Source of the DNA: Vulcanimicrobiota bacterium
GTDB lineage: Bacteria > Vulcanimicrobiota > JAJTBE01
DNA: 64,000 bases
NCBI GenBank assembly: GCA_021107945.1
Contig: JAIORV010000160.1
Span: 62,001 to 126,000, forward strand
Direction: 5' to 3'
Both the position numbers and the translations under genes were made by a program. Shown one piece after another: positions 15,207 to 24,814 of the stretch (the stretch's first letter is position 1; each line of letters begins with the position of its first letter). Under the pieces are notes generated by a model that saw only the letters and a program-made list of their open reading frames with translations, ran no database searches and was not told where the DNA came from.

Positions 15207-17927
15207 TTATTCTCTTGCCCCGTGCATGCGGAGGAGTTTTACCATGTCTGTATGACCTATCTGCTTCGCATAGCGCAATGGAGTCCTGCCTTTATCATCC
15301 TTCACATTAATATTGGCGCCATTGGACATGAGAAGTTCTACTACTTCACTGTTGCATCCCGCTGCCGCACATAGCAACGGCGTACTGCCATTATTATCCT
15401 TTGCATTAACATCGACACCTTTGGATATGAGAAATTCTGCTACTCCGATGTTAATAGTTGCTACCCAATGCAACGGCGTACGGCCTTCATCATCCTTTGT
15501 ATTAACATCGGCACCTTTAGATGTGAGAAGCTCTGCTAAATCCGTATGGCCACTCACACATGCCTCGAGCAATGGTGTCCATCCACTATTACTCTTTGCA
15601 TTAACATCGGCACCATTGGACATGAGAAACTTTGCTACATCGGGGTAGCCTTTCTGTGCTGCCAAGTGCAACGACGTCAAGCCATATTCATTCTTTGCAT
15701 TAGCATCGGCACCCATTGATATGAGAAGTTCAGCTACTTCGTTATGGCTTTCCTGTACCGCGATGTGCAATGGCGTTTCTCCTTCATAACCCACCACATT
15801 AACATTAGCACCTTTGGATATGAGAAGTTCCACCACTTCAATGTTGCCATACTGTGTCGCTATGTGCAATAGCATCCCACAATCCTCATCCATTGAATTA
15901 ATATCGACATCTTTTAGTATGAAAAGTTCCACAACATCTGGATGTTCATTAGAATATGCTAAATCCATCGGTGTAAAACCCTCATAATCCTGTGCATTAA
16001 CATCAGCACCTTTGGATGTTAGAAGTTCCGCTAATTTGATGTCGCCATTATCTGCAGCGCTATGCAATGGCGTCCAAATCGAATTATCCCCTGCATTAAC
16101 ATCAGCACCCTTTGATATTAAAAATTCTACTACCTCTATATGTCCATTGATAACAGCGCTGTGTAATGGCGTACGACTCGAAATATCCTTCGCATTAACA
16201 TCAGCACCTCTTGATACGATAATTTTTACTATCTCTATTTGCCCCATGAAAGCCGCCAATTGCAATGGCATCCAGCCCATATCATTCTTAGCATTAATAT
16301 CAGCACCCATGGAGATTAGGAGCCTAACTTTATTTATATCCCCATTGCATACCGCTTTATGAAGAGGGACTTCTCCATTTATGCCTTTTGAGCTGTTTTC
16401 GACGAGGAGTCTTACCATGTCTGTATGACCGTAAAAAGTCATCAAGATTAATGGCGTTTCGCCGTAATCATCAATCGCATTAACATCAGCACCCTTTGAC
16501 ATTAGAAGTTCCACTACCTCTGTATGTCCATTAATGACAGCGCTGTGTAATGGCGTACTACTCGAAAGATCCTCCGCATTAACATCAGCACCTTTGGACA
16601 CTAAAAGTTCCACTACCTCTGTATGTCCGTCGGTAGCAGCAAAGTGTAATGGCCTCTTCGAAAGAGCCTTCGCATTAACATCAACACCTTTGGATATGAG
16701 AAGTTTTGCTACTTCGATGTCGCCATACTGTGCCGCGATGTGCAATGGCATCTCGCGAATATTATTCTTCGCATTAACATCAGCACCTTTGGATATGAGA
16801 AGCTTTGCTATATCTATTTGCCCCATGAAAGCCGCGATGTGCAATGGCGTCTCGCCCTTATCATTCTTAATATTAATATCAGCTCCCATTGATATTAGTT
16901 TTTTAGCTTCATCTATTTCCCCGCCTTTTATAGCTTTATGAAGAGGAGTCTCCCCATCTTCGTCCCGTTTATTTACATCAATTAGTTGAACTGGGCTAAC
17001 GGATTTAGAATTTAACATCTCCAGGATTTTATCCGCTGATTCAGGCCTGTTGTCTCTGTTGAAATCGAGCATTGACGTAATTGTATCGTTTAAATAATCA
17101 GGGACTGTTGAATTCAGGTCTTTTATCGGCTCGAATTTGAATGGCTCACGGGAGGGATCCTGAGGGTCTATTCCCGTTAAAAAGTAGTGCATCATTGCCC
17201 CCAAGGAATACAGGTCGCTTCGGGGGTCTGTAAATCCCTTGTATTGCTCCGGTGAGGAGTAACCGGGAGTGCCGATTAGGGTTCCCTTCGTTTGAGGCCT
17301 AAACAACCGTGCGATTCCAAAGTCTATCAGGAATACGGTTTTATTCTGAATCATGACGTTGGAAGGTTTCATATCACGGTATATCACAGGCGGCTTCTGT
17401 GAGTGGAGATAGGAGAGAATACTGAGAATTTGCCGGAAATAATTGAGAGATTCGTCAACAGCCAATGGTCTGCCCATTCGTTCATTCATCATAATTTCCA
17501 TGTCTTTACCTTCGATAAATGTCATAACAAGGAAATGAGCAGGTTTGCCGGAATCGGGATCATTTTCAATAAAGAAATCGCTTACATTGGGAAGTCCGCC
17601 GTGATGGAGCTTTGACAGGATACGCGCTTCCTCAAGGAATCTTTTTTTAGCATATTTCTCCTCTTCATTATTTCCAACGACCAGGAAGAGTTTTTTCACT
17701 GCAACAGATATACCAAGGCGAATGTCGTGTGCTTTATAAACACATCCCATATTCCCGGATTTTACGACGGTCTTTATTTCATAACGATTATCCAGTAATA
17801 CAAACTTCTGAGTTCCTTTTTTGGGGAGTTGTCTGATCTGCTCTCCACATTCAAAGCAAAAGTATGCAGGATCAGGATTCTCCGCACCGCATTCGGGACA
17901 ATATATCAGCAAATTTAACCCCCCCAT
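15207..17927 (-). CDS. Zinc-ribbon serine/threonine kinase with 18 ankyrin repeats
   Basis: 906 residues. Zinc ribbon CPECG..CFECGEQ (residues 10-29). Kinase domain at about 48-310 with Lys78 (VAVKK), YRDMKPSN (Asp185; Tyr replaces His of HRD), DFG at 202-204 and GTPGYSSPEQYKG. From about 335 to the end I count 18 ankyrin repeats of about 33 residues built on TPLHxAxxxGHxEVxELLISKGADVNAKD. There is no membrane segment, so it is cytoplasmic. Eukaryote-like kinases of this form signal by phosphorylating proteins bound through the repeats; targets are unknown. No ribosome binding site precedes the ATG at 17927. A TTG at 17912 preceded by GGGGGG would give MLIYCPECG, the more usual family N-terminus. 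The antisense ORFs over the repeats are shadows. Confidence 0.92.
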   Translation of the reverse strand: MGGLNLLIYCPECGAENPDPAYFCFECGEQIRQLPKKGTQKFVLLDNRYEIKTVVKSGNMGCVYKAHDIRLGISVAVKKLFLVVGNNEEEKYAKKRFLEEARILSKLHHGGLPNVSDFFIENDPDSGKPAHFLVMTFIEGKDMEIMMNERMGRPLAVDESLNYFRQILSILSYLHSQKPPVIYRDMKPSNVMIQNKTVFLIDFGIARLFRPQTKGTLIGTPGYSSPEQYKGFTDPRSDLYSLGAMMHYFLTGIDPQDPSREPFKFEPIKDLNSTVPDYLNDTITSMLDFNRDNRPESADKILEMLNSKSVSPVQLIDVNKRDEDGETPLHKAIKGGEIDEAKKLISMGADINIKNDKGETPLHIAAFMGQIDIAKLLISKGADVNAKNNIREMPLHIAAQYGDIEVAKLLISKGVDVNAKALSKRPLHFAATDGHTEVVELLVSKGADVNAEDLSSSTPLHSAVINGHTEVVELLMSKGADVNAIDDYGETPLILMTFYGHTDMVRLLVENSSKGINGEVPLHKAVCNGDINKVRLLISMGADINAKNDMGWMPLQLAAFMGQIEIVKIIVSRGADVNAKDISSRTPLHSAVINGHIEVVEFLISKGADVNAGDNSIWTPLHSAADNGDIKLAELLTSKGADVNAQDYEGFTPMDLAYSNEHPDVVELFILKDVDINSMDEDCGMLLHIATQYGNIEVVELLISKGANVNVVGYEGETPLHIAVQESHNEVAELLISMGADANAKNEYGLTSLHLAAQKGYPDVAKFLMSNGADVNAKSNSGWTPLLEACVSGHTDLAELLTSKGADVNTKDDEGRTPLHWVATINIGVAEFLISKGVDVNAKDNNGSTPLLCAAAGCNSEVVELLMSNGANINVKDDKGRTPLRYAKQIGHTDMVKLLRMHGARE
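15210..16950 (-). repeat. Tandem 99-bp repeats encoding the ankyrin units
   Basis: About 18 units of 99 bp, read on the minus strand, with strong identity between neighbours around the segments for LISKGADVNAK and TPLHSA. The high nucleotide identity of several units suggests recent duplication or gene conversion. Confidence 0.85.
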
Positions 17928-18245
17928 ATTCGGAAAAATTAATGAAATATTGAAGTGTAATTCTTTATAATAGATGTTACATCCTTTATAAAATGTTTAT
18001 GTGTTGGAGGCGTGAGGTGAGAAGCGGGAGACGGGATCTATCATTTGACATCTGACCTCTACCACGAAGAACACGGAGTATTTAAAGGATCTTCTTCGTG
18101 AACTCCGTGGCTTCGCGGTGAAAAATAAATGGGATCAGGGCTCCGTTTTATCGGGACGGGGACGTCCCTCCTACAGATCAGGACTGTGTTATTCTTTCTC
18201 TGAATTTCTTTGTGGTCTTTGTGGGCTTTGCGATGAAATATCAAT
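17928..18245. other. Repeat-filled spacer
   Basis: 318 bp without a gene. It contains the inverted pair 'accacgaagaacacggag' / 'cttcgtgaactccgtggctt' (18060-18120), the 29-bp GGGACGTCCC repeat (18147-18175) and 'tctttgtggtctttgtgggc' (18206-18228). Confidence 0.75.
18147..18175 (+). repeat. Dispersed 29-bp repeat with core GGGACGTCCC, copy 2
   Basis: Same sequence and orientation as copy 1, followed by 'gatcaggac'. Confidence 0.9.
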
Positions 18246-20435
18246 TTATTGGCCAATTTTATTATAATAGACCACCCAGCCTACTGCTTTTGACTTTAAT
18301 TTGCCCTGTTTTTCTCTTTTTATATATTCATTCAGGTAGGAGACTGCCTTTTTGTAATTGCCCTGTTTTCCTTCGATTCTGCCGAGGTAATATAATGGAG
18401 TGGTTATGTTGGGGTTTTGCTTTATTATGTTGCTGTAAGATTTTTCTGCCTTTTTAAGATCTCCCTTTTTATAATAATTGAAGGAGAGATTGAGTCTTGC
18501 CGCCATGTTGTCCGGGTCAAGCTCAATTGCCCGCAGAAAGCATTGTTCCGATTTCGCAGAATCCCCTACCCTGATTTCATAATTCAATCCCGCATTGAAA
18601 TATGCCCATGAAAGGAAGTTTTTATCCGATTTTTCAGGTGATTCAATAAGCTCATTCGAATATGGAACAAGCACATTGGATTGCCTGGCAAAATCAAAAT
18701 AATACACGTATGGCTTCCTGTCTGAATAACTCTTTATCAACTCCGAGTTTTTCTCCGGCTCAAGGAAAATCACCCTGAGATTATCGGCTTTAAGATCAGG
18801 ATAATTCATCGTATCGACAAACCCTGAATGAAAAAGAAACACAAGCGATTTCTGATCCGGCGGAATTACATTTTTCTCCATCCTGTCCATTATGTAATAT
18901 TGACTTAAAAAATTTGTCGTATTTTTATATACCTGTGGATATATAAAAAACAACATTATAATAATCGAAGCGGGAATAAATAATTTATATGAGAATCCCT
19001 TGAATTTGATCCTGTTTTTAATAAATTCCCCGAGTAAAATCAACCCCCGTGCAAACGGTACGCTTAAAAGAATGTATCCCACATACAGGTAACGGGAGCC
19101 ATGCTCGCCTCCACCAATCGTGTAATAGCCTATGAAGAAAAGAAGGTAACAGGGGAAAATCCACCATATCAATCCCGTTTTTCTCTTTTTTTCAAATAAC
19201 GCGAGAATCGATAGCTCAAGGAAGAAGGGCACGGTCCAGTAGGTCATCCTGAGAACCGAATATATCACATTCCACAATCCCCTGATTGGCGTGTGCCCCT
19301 CCATCTTGAATCCCCATTTTTCATCGGGATTATAGACACTGAACGATAGTTTCGTGAAGCTTCCGTTTTGAATGTAATTCCCGATTCCAAGGAAAAGACC
19401 GCCCAGGAGAAGCCCAAATCCGAGGGATACAATGGTCGATAATACATTTTTCCTGTCTTTTGATTTTATCAGGCTAAAAAGAAGGTACAAAAACGTGGGA
19501 ATACATACAAGGGCGGCATCCACCGGACGGATATTCACAAGCATTGCGGCGGATATTGCTGTGAGGATATGCCATTTCATCGAATTTTTGGCGACATCCC
19601 TGAACACGGAATAGACAAGCAAAACGGCAAATAATCCCGCCGAGGTATGATTCATCATAGTCGCCCCACATAGTATAAATGCAGGCATGAGTAAGACAGC
19701 AAACAGCGAAATAAAAGCGGTCTTCTCGTCATACAGAAACCGGGCGAGGAGGAATATCATGAGCATTGTTACCATGGCAATAATCGGATTCACTACAAGG
19801 GGTATTTTAAGAAGCATTCCCGGAATAAGCAGCAAAGGCCAGCCCAAGGTATATTTACTGTACCATTTACCGTTGTTGATAATATGCGCCGTCTGATAGA
19901 ATTCCCGCATGGGAGGAGATTCTGCATGGAGCTTCCCTGACAGCATAAGCTTGCTCTGTAATACGTATGAAAATTCGTCAAAGGGCAGGTTCCCTGATCT
20001 CGTGGAGTATGCGATTATAACCATCGCTAAAAATGCCGTCACACATAGCGAATAAAGGACTGCCTTTCGATATTTATCCGGTAGAATCATCCAACCGGGA
20101 ATATCAATCGATTTTTTTGACAAAAAACATATGGCAAGGATAATGAGAATCCCGATTCCCAGGATAAGATAAACACCGACAACATAGAATTTAATGAAAT
20201 GGGGAATAAGGAAACGGGTCAGGAATTGCTGGAATGCATTTGTCGGCTCGGCTATTTCATCAAAAAGCCAATTCGCTCCATAATTGCTCGTGAGTATGTC
20301 CGCAAATATCCCGGCGTTTCTGACAAGCCATCTTCCGCTGAGAACACATGATGTTGCCAGAAGAATATATATAAAAAAAATAAACGGTATGCTTGATTTT
20401 TCTTTTTGTGGGGGTTTTGTTTTTGTATCGTTCAT
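18246..20435 (-). CDS. Polytopic membrane glycosyltransferase (ArnT/PMT-like, GT-C fold) with C-terminal TPRs
   Basis: 729 residues. About 11-13 membrane helices lie between residues 18 and 500, followed by a soluble region. The segment SGNLPFDEFSYVLQSKLMLSG in the first large outer loop carries an Asp-Glu pair as in GT-C enzymes that use lipid-linked sugar donors. The C-terminal 130 residues hold about three TPR units (AYFNAGLNYEIRVGDSAKSE, ARLNLSFNYYKKGDLKKAE, PLYYLGRIEGKQGNYKKA). Such proteins glycosylate exported proteins or envelope glycolipids; the acceptor is unknown. AGGAAG lies close before the ATG. It stands alone between repeat spacers. Confidence 0.8.
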   Translation of the reverse strand: MNDTKTKPPQKEKSSIPFIFFIYILLATSCVLSGRWLVRNAGIFADILTSNYGANWLFDEIAEPTNAFQQFLTRFLIPHFIKFYVVGVYLILGIGILIILAICFLSKKSIDIPGWMILPDKYRKAVLYSLCVTAFLAMVIIAYSTRSGNLPFDEFSYVLQSKLMLSGKLHAESPPMREFYQTAHIINNGKWYSKYTLGWPLLLIPGMLLKIPLVVNPIIAMVTMLMIFLLARFLYDEKTAFISLFAVLLMPAFILCGATMMNHTSAGLFAVLLVYSVFRDVAKNSMKWHILTAISAAMLVNIRPVDAALVCIPTFLYLLFSLIKSKDRKNVLSTIVSLGFGLLLGGLFLGIGNYIQNGSFTKLSFSVYNPDEKWGFKMEGHTPIRGLWNVIYSVLRMTYWTVPFFLELSILALFEKKRKTGLIWWIFPCYLLFFIGYYTIGGGEHGSRYLYVGYILLSVPFARGLILLGEFIKNRIKFKGFSYKLFIPASIIIMLFFIYPQVYKNTTNFLSQYYIMDRMEKNVIPPDQKSLVFLFHSGFVDTMNYPDLKADNLRVIFLEPEKNSELIKSYSDRKPYVYYFDFARQSNVLVPYSNELIESPEKSDKNFLSWAYFNAGLNYEIRVGDSAKSEQCFLRAIELDPDNMAARLNLSFNYYKKGDLKKAEKSYSNIIKQNPNITTPLYYLGRIEGKQGNYKKAVSYLNEYIKREKQGKLKSKAVGWVVYYNKIGQ

Positions 20436-20614
20436 ATTACTTCCTGAAAATATACTTCCCCACTTAAATATCCATTCCCTCTATGATTAACTTCCATCCA
20501 CCCTGTGTAATCCGTGATCCTCATAAAATAGAAAAAAGGGTAATATTCAAAATTAAACGAAAGACGATGATTCAAGAGAATAATTAAAATAAGTATCACA
20601 AAGAGGTCAAATCA

Positions 20615-22474
20615 ATGTTCAAGAAAATACGCATAACAATATTTCTAATATTAATCATTGCATTATTGCCAACAGGTATTTCCATAGCTCAGGAATTCCA
20701 GGAGGGACCTGTGAAGGTTAAACTCACAGACAAGGACGATAAAGTTTGCGCCGAGTTTTGGATAAGGGGAAGACTCATCGGAAGACTGCCACAATTATCA
20801 GATTTTGACAGGTTCGATGCAACCATTCTGAACTGGAAAAAGAGACTCAACAAAATATTTACCGAAAAGACAGACATAAAGAGCATAAGAGCAAGGGCTT
20901 CCGATGGAAAAGGTATTGTCTATCAGGGCAACACCCAGATTCTCATTTTCGATTCCGAGATGGCGAAAAAGGCAGGCACAACGCCCATCAAGATGGCGAA
21001 AAAATGGGCGGGGAATATCAGGTTCGCCCTGACAAAAGCTCCGTCTTTCACCATAAAAAAACGAAATGTCATCATCCCCCTCAATGAAACCGCAACGCTT
21101 CATTTCGATGGAAATTTTACCGGAAATATAGAATTTTATGATTATGATCCCGATATTGTCACCGTTTCATCAGACAAGAAAAAGAAAATCATTCAAATTA
21201 CCGGACACAACCTGGGTAAGGGAATGATAAAAGCAAGAGCCGAGGACATTGAACAGGTAATATATTTCAATGTAATGGAGAGAGCCGGTTATTCTCCTAA
21301 ATGGGTCAATGTCGAGGTTTCAGGAAATCCGGCGAGCATCTCACTCATTAAAAAGGCACTGAATTCAGTCATATATTACAAGAGCGCCGCCAAAACGGGG
21401 GCATATACAGTTATAGGCAAGCCCCTCAAAGACGGTAAATTCAAGAGCCTGAAACCGGGGCAATCATTGAAGTTGATTATTCCCGTGAAAGTTGCCGGGG
21501 AAAACTACATCAAATCCGTCAACAAAGCGCATGTTACCGTCGAAAACGTAGCTTACAAATGGCAAACTCCAAAACTGCTTCTCGTCTCGAATAAACCCGA
21601 GGTTATCAGGAAAGACGGCGATCTCTTCAAATCAAAGATAAAGGTGGGGTCACCGGCACGGTATTTCTATCACCATGTAAATGCAAGACACGCCGCCTGG
21701 CGAAGGTTATACATCTCCATCGAGAACACAAGCTCCATTCCGGCGAAAATATTCATTTTTCCCGTGGGCGCAGGTCCGTCCTCCGACGAGTTATTCGTGG
21801 GACATATGGCGGTACTTGCCTTTTTCCATGGCAGGAGGAGACATGTGGGTTGGTTTATCACATTAAAACCCGGCACAAGATTTCTCCTCGAAAAAAGGCT
21901 TGTCAAGAACAGTCAGACGGTATCGGGAGTGGGTTACATTAATGTCGTTGAGGGAGCGGAAGTGTCGTTTAACGTATATGCCACCACGATTCCGGGCAAG
22001 TTGCCCCCGGAGAATGTTGAGCTTCACCCTGAGAAACCCGGGGTAAGAACGGCAAAAGGAGTTTTTCCTGCGGGAATAAAAATAGATCCCACCCACAAAA
22101 TCGGCGGAAAATATACATTCATATACCTCGGTAATGAGCCTTTCCAGAAGGATCTGAATAACGGCAATCCTAATTACGGCAATTATGGGGCGATATATGA
22201 TATTGATATCACAGTTGAAAACAATTTCGACAACGAGCGCAACGCATGGATATATTTTGTCCCCGGCGGAGGCATATCCAGAGGAATATTTGAAATCGAC
22301 GGTCAACTTTACGAAACCCCCCTTGCATCCCCAGCCCAGAAAGTTTTATTAAAAAAAATGACAGTAGCTCCGGGATCGAAAGAAAAAGTCAGGCTTGTCA
22401 CAATGCCCCAGGGCGGAGCTTATTATCCCGTGAAGATAATAGTGGAATCGGAGTATGTGAAAAAGAAGAAATAG
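20615..22474 (+). CDS. Secreted or periplasmic protein with an Ig-like segment, unknown function
   Basis: 619 residues with a signal peptide (MFKKIRITIFLILIIALLP ... SIAQE, cleavage after about 26). Residues 30-145 include SDGKGIVYQGNTQIL and GTTPIKMAKKWAGNIRFAL, a pattern I associate with periplasmic N-terminal modules of mechanosensitive-channel-like proteins. Residues 150-225 look like a BIG/Ig-type domain (NETATLHFDGNFTGNIEFYD, VSSDKKKKIIQITGHN). The rest is beta-rich and ends in a Lys-rich tail. No catalytic motif is recognised. It is transcribed divergently from the glycosyltransferase gene. Directly after the stop comes a heptad array (cggatatcggatgtcgg) and a 29-bp repeat. Confidence 0.75.
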   Translation: MFKKIRITIFLILIIALLPTGISIAQEFQEGPVKVKLTDKDDKVCAEFWIRGRLIGRLPQLSDFDRFDATILNWKKRLNKIFTEKTDIKSIRARASDGKGIVYQGNTQILIFDSEMAKKAGTTPIKMAKKWAGNIRFALTKAPSFTIKKRNVIIPLNETATLHFDGNFTGNIEFYDYDPDIVTVSSDKKKKIIQITGHNLGKGMIKARAEDIEQVIYFNVMERAGYSPKWVNVEVSGNPASISLIKKALNSVIYYKSAAKTGAYTVIGKPLKDGKFKSLKPGQSLKLIIPVKVAGENYIKSVNKAHVTVENVAYKWQTPKLLLVSNKPEVIRKDGDLFKSKIKVGSPARYFYHHVNARHAAWRRLYISIENTSSIPAKIFIFPVGAGPSSDELFVGHMAVLAFFHGRRRHVGWFITLKPGTRFLLEKRLVKNSQTVSGVGYINVVEGAEVSFNVYATTIPGKLPPENVELHPEKPGVRTAKGVFPAGIKIDPTHKIGGKYTFIYLGNEPFQKDLNNGNPNYGNYGAIYDIDITVENNFDNERNAWIYFVPGGGISRGIFEIDGQLYETPLASPAQKVLLKKMTVAPGSKEKVRLVTMPQGGAYYPVKIIVESEYVKKKK

Positions 22475-22802
22475 TGAAGTCCGGATATCGGATGTCGGGA
22501 CTTTATCGGGACGAGGACGTCCCTCCTACACATTCTCCGAATCTTCGCGTTCTGAGCCTGCTCTGAATTTATTTCAGGGTGATTCCGTGGTGAATAAATT
22601 TTTGTTCTTTTTGCCGTACATTCGGGAATTTGCGATGATGAAGGATGTTTTTTTTATTTTTTCACGAATTTCAACAAAAAAGCCTGATTATTGGCATAAA
22701 ATCGAGGTTTTTCGAAAAAAAAAGAAGGAATGACCTTATAAAACATAGAAGTGAAAAAAATACTCAAAATACTATCACTAAAGGAAAGGGAGGATTGTGG
22801 AT
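22475..22802. other. Spacer upstream of the HU gene
   Basis: 328 bp. It begins with a heptad array and the 29-bp repeat (22502-22530), followed by an AT-rich stretch (22600-22780) that probably carries the HU promoter; I cannot assign -35/-10 boxes with confidence. ORFs through it are not convincing. Confidence 0.6.
22502..22530 (+). repeat. Dispersed 29-bp repeat with core GGGACGTCCC-like, copy 3
   Basis: TTTATCGGGACGAGG ... CCTCCTACA, same orientation as the other copies, 27 bp after the stop of the secreted-protein gene. Confidence 0.9.
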
Positions 22803-23102
22803 ATGGCAGTTAAAACCAAAAAGAAAGTTCTTGGAAAACGCGATCTGGTTGAAGAAATTGCAAAGAAAGCAGACATCTCAAAGAAAGATGCGAACTTGGC
22901 TCTCAATGTGATTCTCGAGTCAATAGGAGAACAGCTTGCAAAAGGCAACACTGTGAGATTGATTCCTTTCGGCAGCTTCGAGGTAAGACACAGAAAAAGC
23001 AGAATGGGAAGAAATCCCAGAACAGGCGACGAAATCAAGATTTCTGCACGTAATGTCCCGGCTTTCAAACCAGGGAAAGCCCTGAGAGAAGCAGTAAAAT
23101 AG
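22803..23102 (+). CDS. hup: HU-family histone-like DNA-binding protein
   Basis: 99 residues from the ATG at 22803, nine bases after GGGAGG; an alternative GTG at 22797 is too close to that site. It shows the HU/IHF fold in full: KRDLVEEIAKKADISKKDA, the dimer core, IPFGSFEVRHRKSRMGRNPR with the arm motif GRNPRTGDEI, and VPAFKPGKALREAV. It binds and bends DNA as a dimer in the nucleoid. The first eight residues (AVKTKKKV) are a short basic extension. A strong terminator follows at 23149. Single-gene unit. Confidence 0.96.
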   Translation: MAVKTKKKVLGKRDLVEEIAKKADISKKDANLALNVILESIGEQLAKGNTVRLIPFGSFEVRHRKSRMGRNPRTGDEIKISARNVPAFKPGKALREAVK

Positions 23103-23148
23103 GCTGTTATTCTCAACAGGAAGCTAACAAGCAAAATATTTACCAATG

Positions 23149-23190
23149 GCGGCGGATGTGAAATACTACCCGCCGCTTATTTTATTATTA
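23149..23190 (+). terminator. Rho-independent terminator of the HU gene
   Basis: The stem GCGGCGG (23149-23155) / CCGCCGC (23170-23176) with a 14-nt loop is followed by TTATTTTATTATT. Confidence 0.75.
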
Positions 23191-23366
23191 AAATTCCAGG
23201 ACGCCAATACTTATCTCCTCGTTTTTTTCATCCCGGACCGAAGAAGAGTCGGAAAGACGAAAAAGGGGATTTTGTTATGTGTTGATAGAAGTATTAACAA
23301 GATAATTCTTCCATTTATCATGACAAGAATCATTCTGCAATAACAAGTATCCGGGGAGGGAATATT

Positions 23367-23837
23367 ATGGATCACAAAATAAACCTCACTGTAAACGGGC
23401 ATCCTGTAGAGAAATGGATTAAAAGCAGTACCACTCTTCTTGATTTTCTAAGGAATAAACTGGATTTAACCGGTATTAAGGAAGGCTGTGGTGTCGGCGA
23501 ATGCGGCGCATGCACAGTGATAATGAACGGCAAGACAGTCAGATCATGCCTTGTCCTGGCGGTGGAAGCCGATGGAGCTGAGATTACAACTATTGAAGGC
23601 ATTGCAAAAGACGGCGAATTGAGCAATATTCAGAAAGCTTTTGTCGAAAAGGGTGCGGTGCAATGCGGATTCTGCATCCCCGGGTTTGTCACGGCGGGTG
23701 AAAACCTGCTCCAACGAAAAGAAAACCCCACCAGGGAAGAAATAATAGAAGCATTCAGCGGTCATCTATGCCGCTGCACTGGATATGTGCAGATAATGGA
23801 GGCAATGGAATCGGTGACGGAAGACAATAAGGGGTAA
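23367..23837 (+). CDS. 2Fe-2S subunit of a molybdenum hydroxylase (xanthine dehydrogenase/CO dehydrogenase small-subunit type), orphan
   Basis: 156 residues, normal for the small subunit (CoxS/XdhC/NdhS type). The first cluster is GCGVGECGACTVIMNGKTVR with a later Cys; the second is QCGFC ... HLCRCTGY. In known enzymes this subunit passes electrons from the molybdopterin subunit to a flavin subunit. Neither of those genes is adjacent: the next gene is an unrelated membrane protein on the opposite strand. GGGGAGGG lies seven bases before the ATG. It may work with a complex encoded elsewhere. Family assignment is firm; the substrate is unknown. Confidence 0.92.
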   Translation: MDHKINLTVNGHPVEKWIKSSTTLLDFLRNKLDLTGIKEGCGVGECGACTVIMNGKTVRSCLVLAVEADGAEITTIEGIAKDGELSNIQKAFVEKGAVQCGFCIPGFVTAGENLLQRKENPTREEIIEAFSGHLCRCTGYVQIMEAMESVTEDNKG

Positions 23838-24029
23838 ATTATTCACCGCAAAGGACGCTGTGAAATCAAGGTTTAGAAATCCTCCGTAAAAAGGGGCTGA
23901 ATAGTTACTGGAATTTTAATAAAACCGCAAACCTGCAAAGAACCCCGGCTTTCACCAGGGCAGGCGCAAAAAAAATATTTTGACCTTTGTGGTCTCTGTG
24001 GTCTTTGCGGTTATAAATATTTTCAATAA

Positions 24030-24437
24030 CTATACAAAGCTTAAACGCATCGAAATCTGCACAATGGGAAGGAATATCCCGATCATCATAATCCCGCTGA
24101 ACATTACAAAAGTAAATTGAGCGATGATTGAAAGAATAAAGCTGATAATCGATCCTCCCTTTGCCCTCGCAACAAAAAGAACACAGGCAATAATTCCCGT
24201 GATAATTGCGATGTAGCCTTTAAGTATCAGAACGGAGGGCGTGGGAAGTTGAATGCCCAGTCTGGAGAAAGTCTTTAACAAATGAGAAAGGCCGGGCATG
24301 GCGATCAATAGCGCCAGCGTAAGAAGACAGAATTGAACAGCGGTGGCAAGTGTGAACTTCCGTGTCCATTCAACGGGTATTCCGATTTTTTCATTATTAT
24401 CTTTCTTGTCTTTTGTATCAATTTTTTCTTCGTTCAT
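24030..24437 (-). CDS. Small multi-pass membrane protein, third of three
   Basis: 135 residues from the ATG at 24437, which overlaps the stop of the upstream gene (ATGA); the frame extends upstream to 24482 but that start has no ribosome binding site. A charged N-terminus (MNEEKIDTKDKKDNNEK) is followed by three or four hydrophobic helices. The segment FSRLGIQLPTPSVLIL before the second helix resembles loops of small inner-membrane proteins similar to GspF membrane regions. Function unknown. It forms a unit with the two membrane protein genes upstream. Confidence 0.65.
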   Translation of the reverse strand: MNEEKIDTKDKKDNNEKIGIPVEWTRKFTLATAVQFCLLTLALLIAMPGLSHLLKTFSRLGIQLPTPSVLILKGYIAIITGIIACVLFVARAKGGSIISFILSIIAQFTFVMFSGIMMIGIFLPIVQISMRLSFV

Positions 24438-24814
24438 GATGCCCCCAACCTGAGTAAATTTGGAAGTTGAATCGCGATCCATGTCAACATCAGCGAGAAC
24501 CAGGTTACAAATTGCAAAGTAATAAAGCTAACGACACCCCAAACGATATATGCGTTAAATTTTTTCCTGAATATATAAATAAGGCAAATGCAGGGGATAA
24601 GCGAAAGAATAAAAACAAAGATAGGAATCAACCTGACATGTAATAACATTGCATTATTTCCCGTAATCTTGGCGATTTCTGTGAATGTAGGCGATATATA
24701 TGTTTTCAGGAATTTTGAGTGTGAAAGAATGGAAATTATGATGAACGCATTTCCGGCAATCAACAAACCTGCAATTATTCCGGGTTTTATTCCCTTTAAC
24801 TTACCCACCTTCAA
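24434..24814 (-). CDS. Small multi-pass membrane protein, second of three
   Basis: 126 residues, about four hydrophobic segments (GIIAGLLIAGNAFIIISIL, LIPIFVFILSLIPCICLIYI, YIVWGVVSFITLQFVTWFSL). There are no recognised motifs. It overlaps the upstream gene by 14 bp and the downstream gene by 4 bp, so the three are almost certainly expressed together and may form one complex. Confidence 0.65.
   Translation of the reverse strand: MKVGKLKGIKPGIIAGLLIAGNAFIIISILSHSKFLKTYISPTFTEIAKITGNNAMLLHVRLIPIFVFILSLIPCICLIYIFRKKFNAYIVWGVVSFITLQFVTWFSLMLTWIAIQLPNLLRLGAS

Noticed and set aside
15313-16941. Several plus-strand ORFs across the ankyrin region
   Set aside because: They are antisense shadows of the 99-bp repeats, with no ribosome binding sites and repetitive MDMRSS-like products.
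23146-23343. Plus-strand ORF between the HU and 2Fe-2S genes
   Set aside because: It begins inside the HU terminator stem, has no ribosome binding site and an atypical composition.
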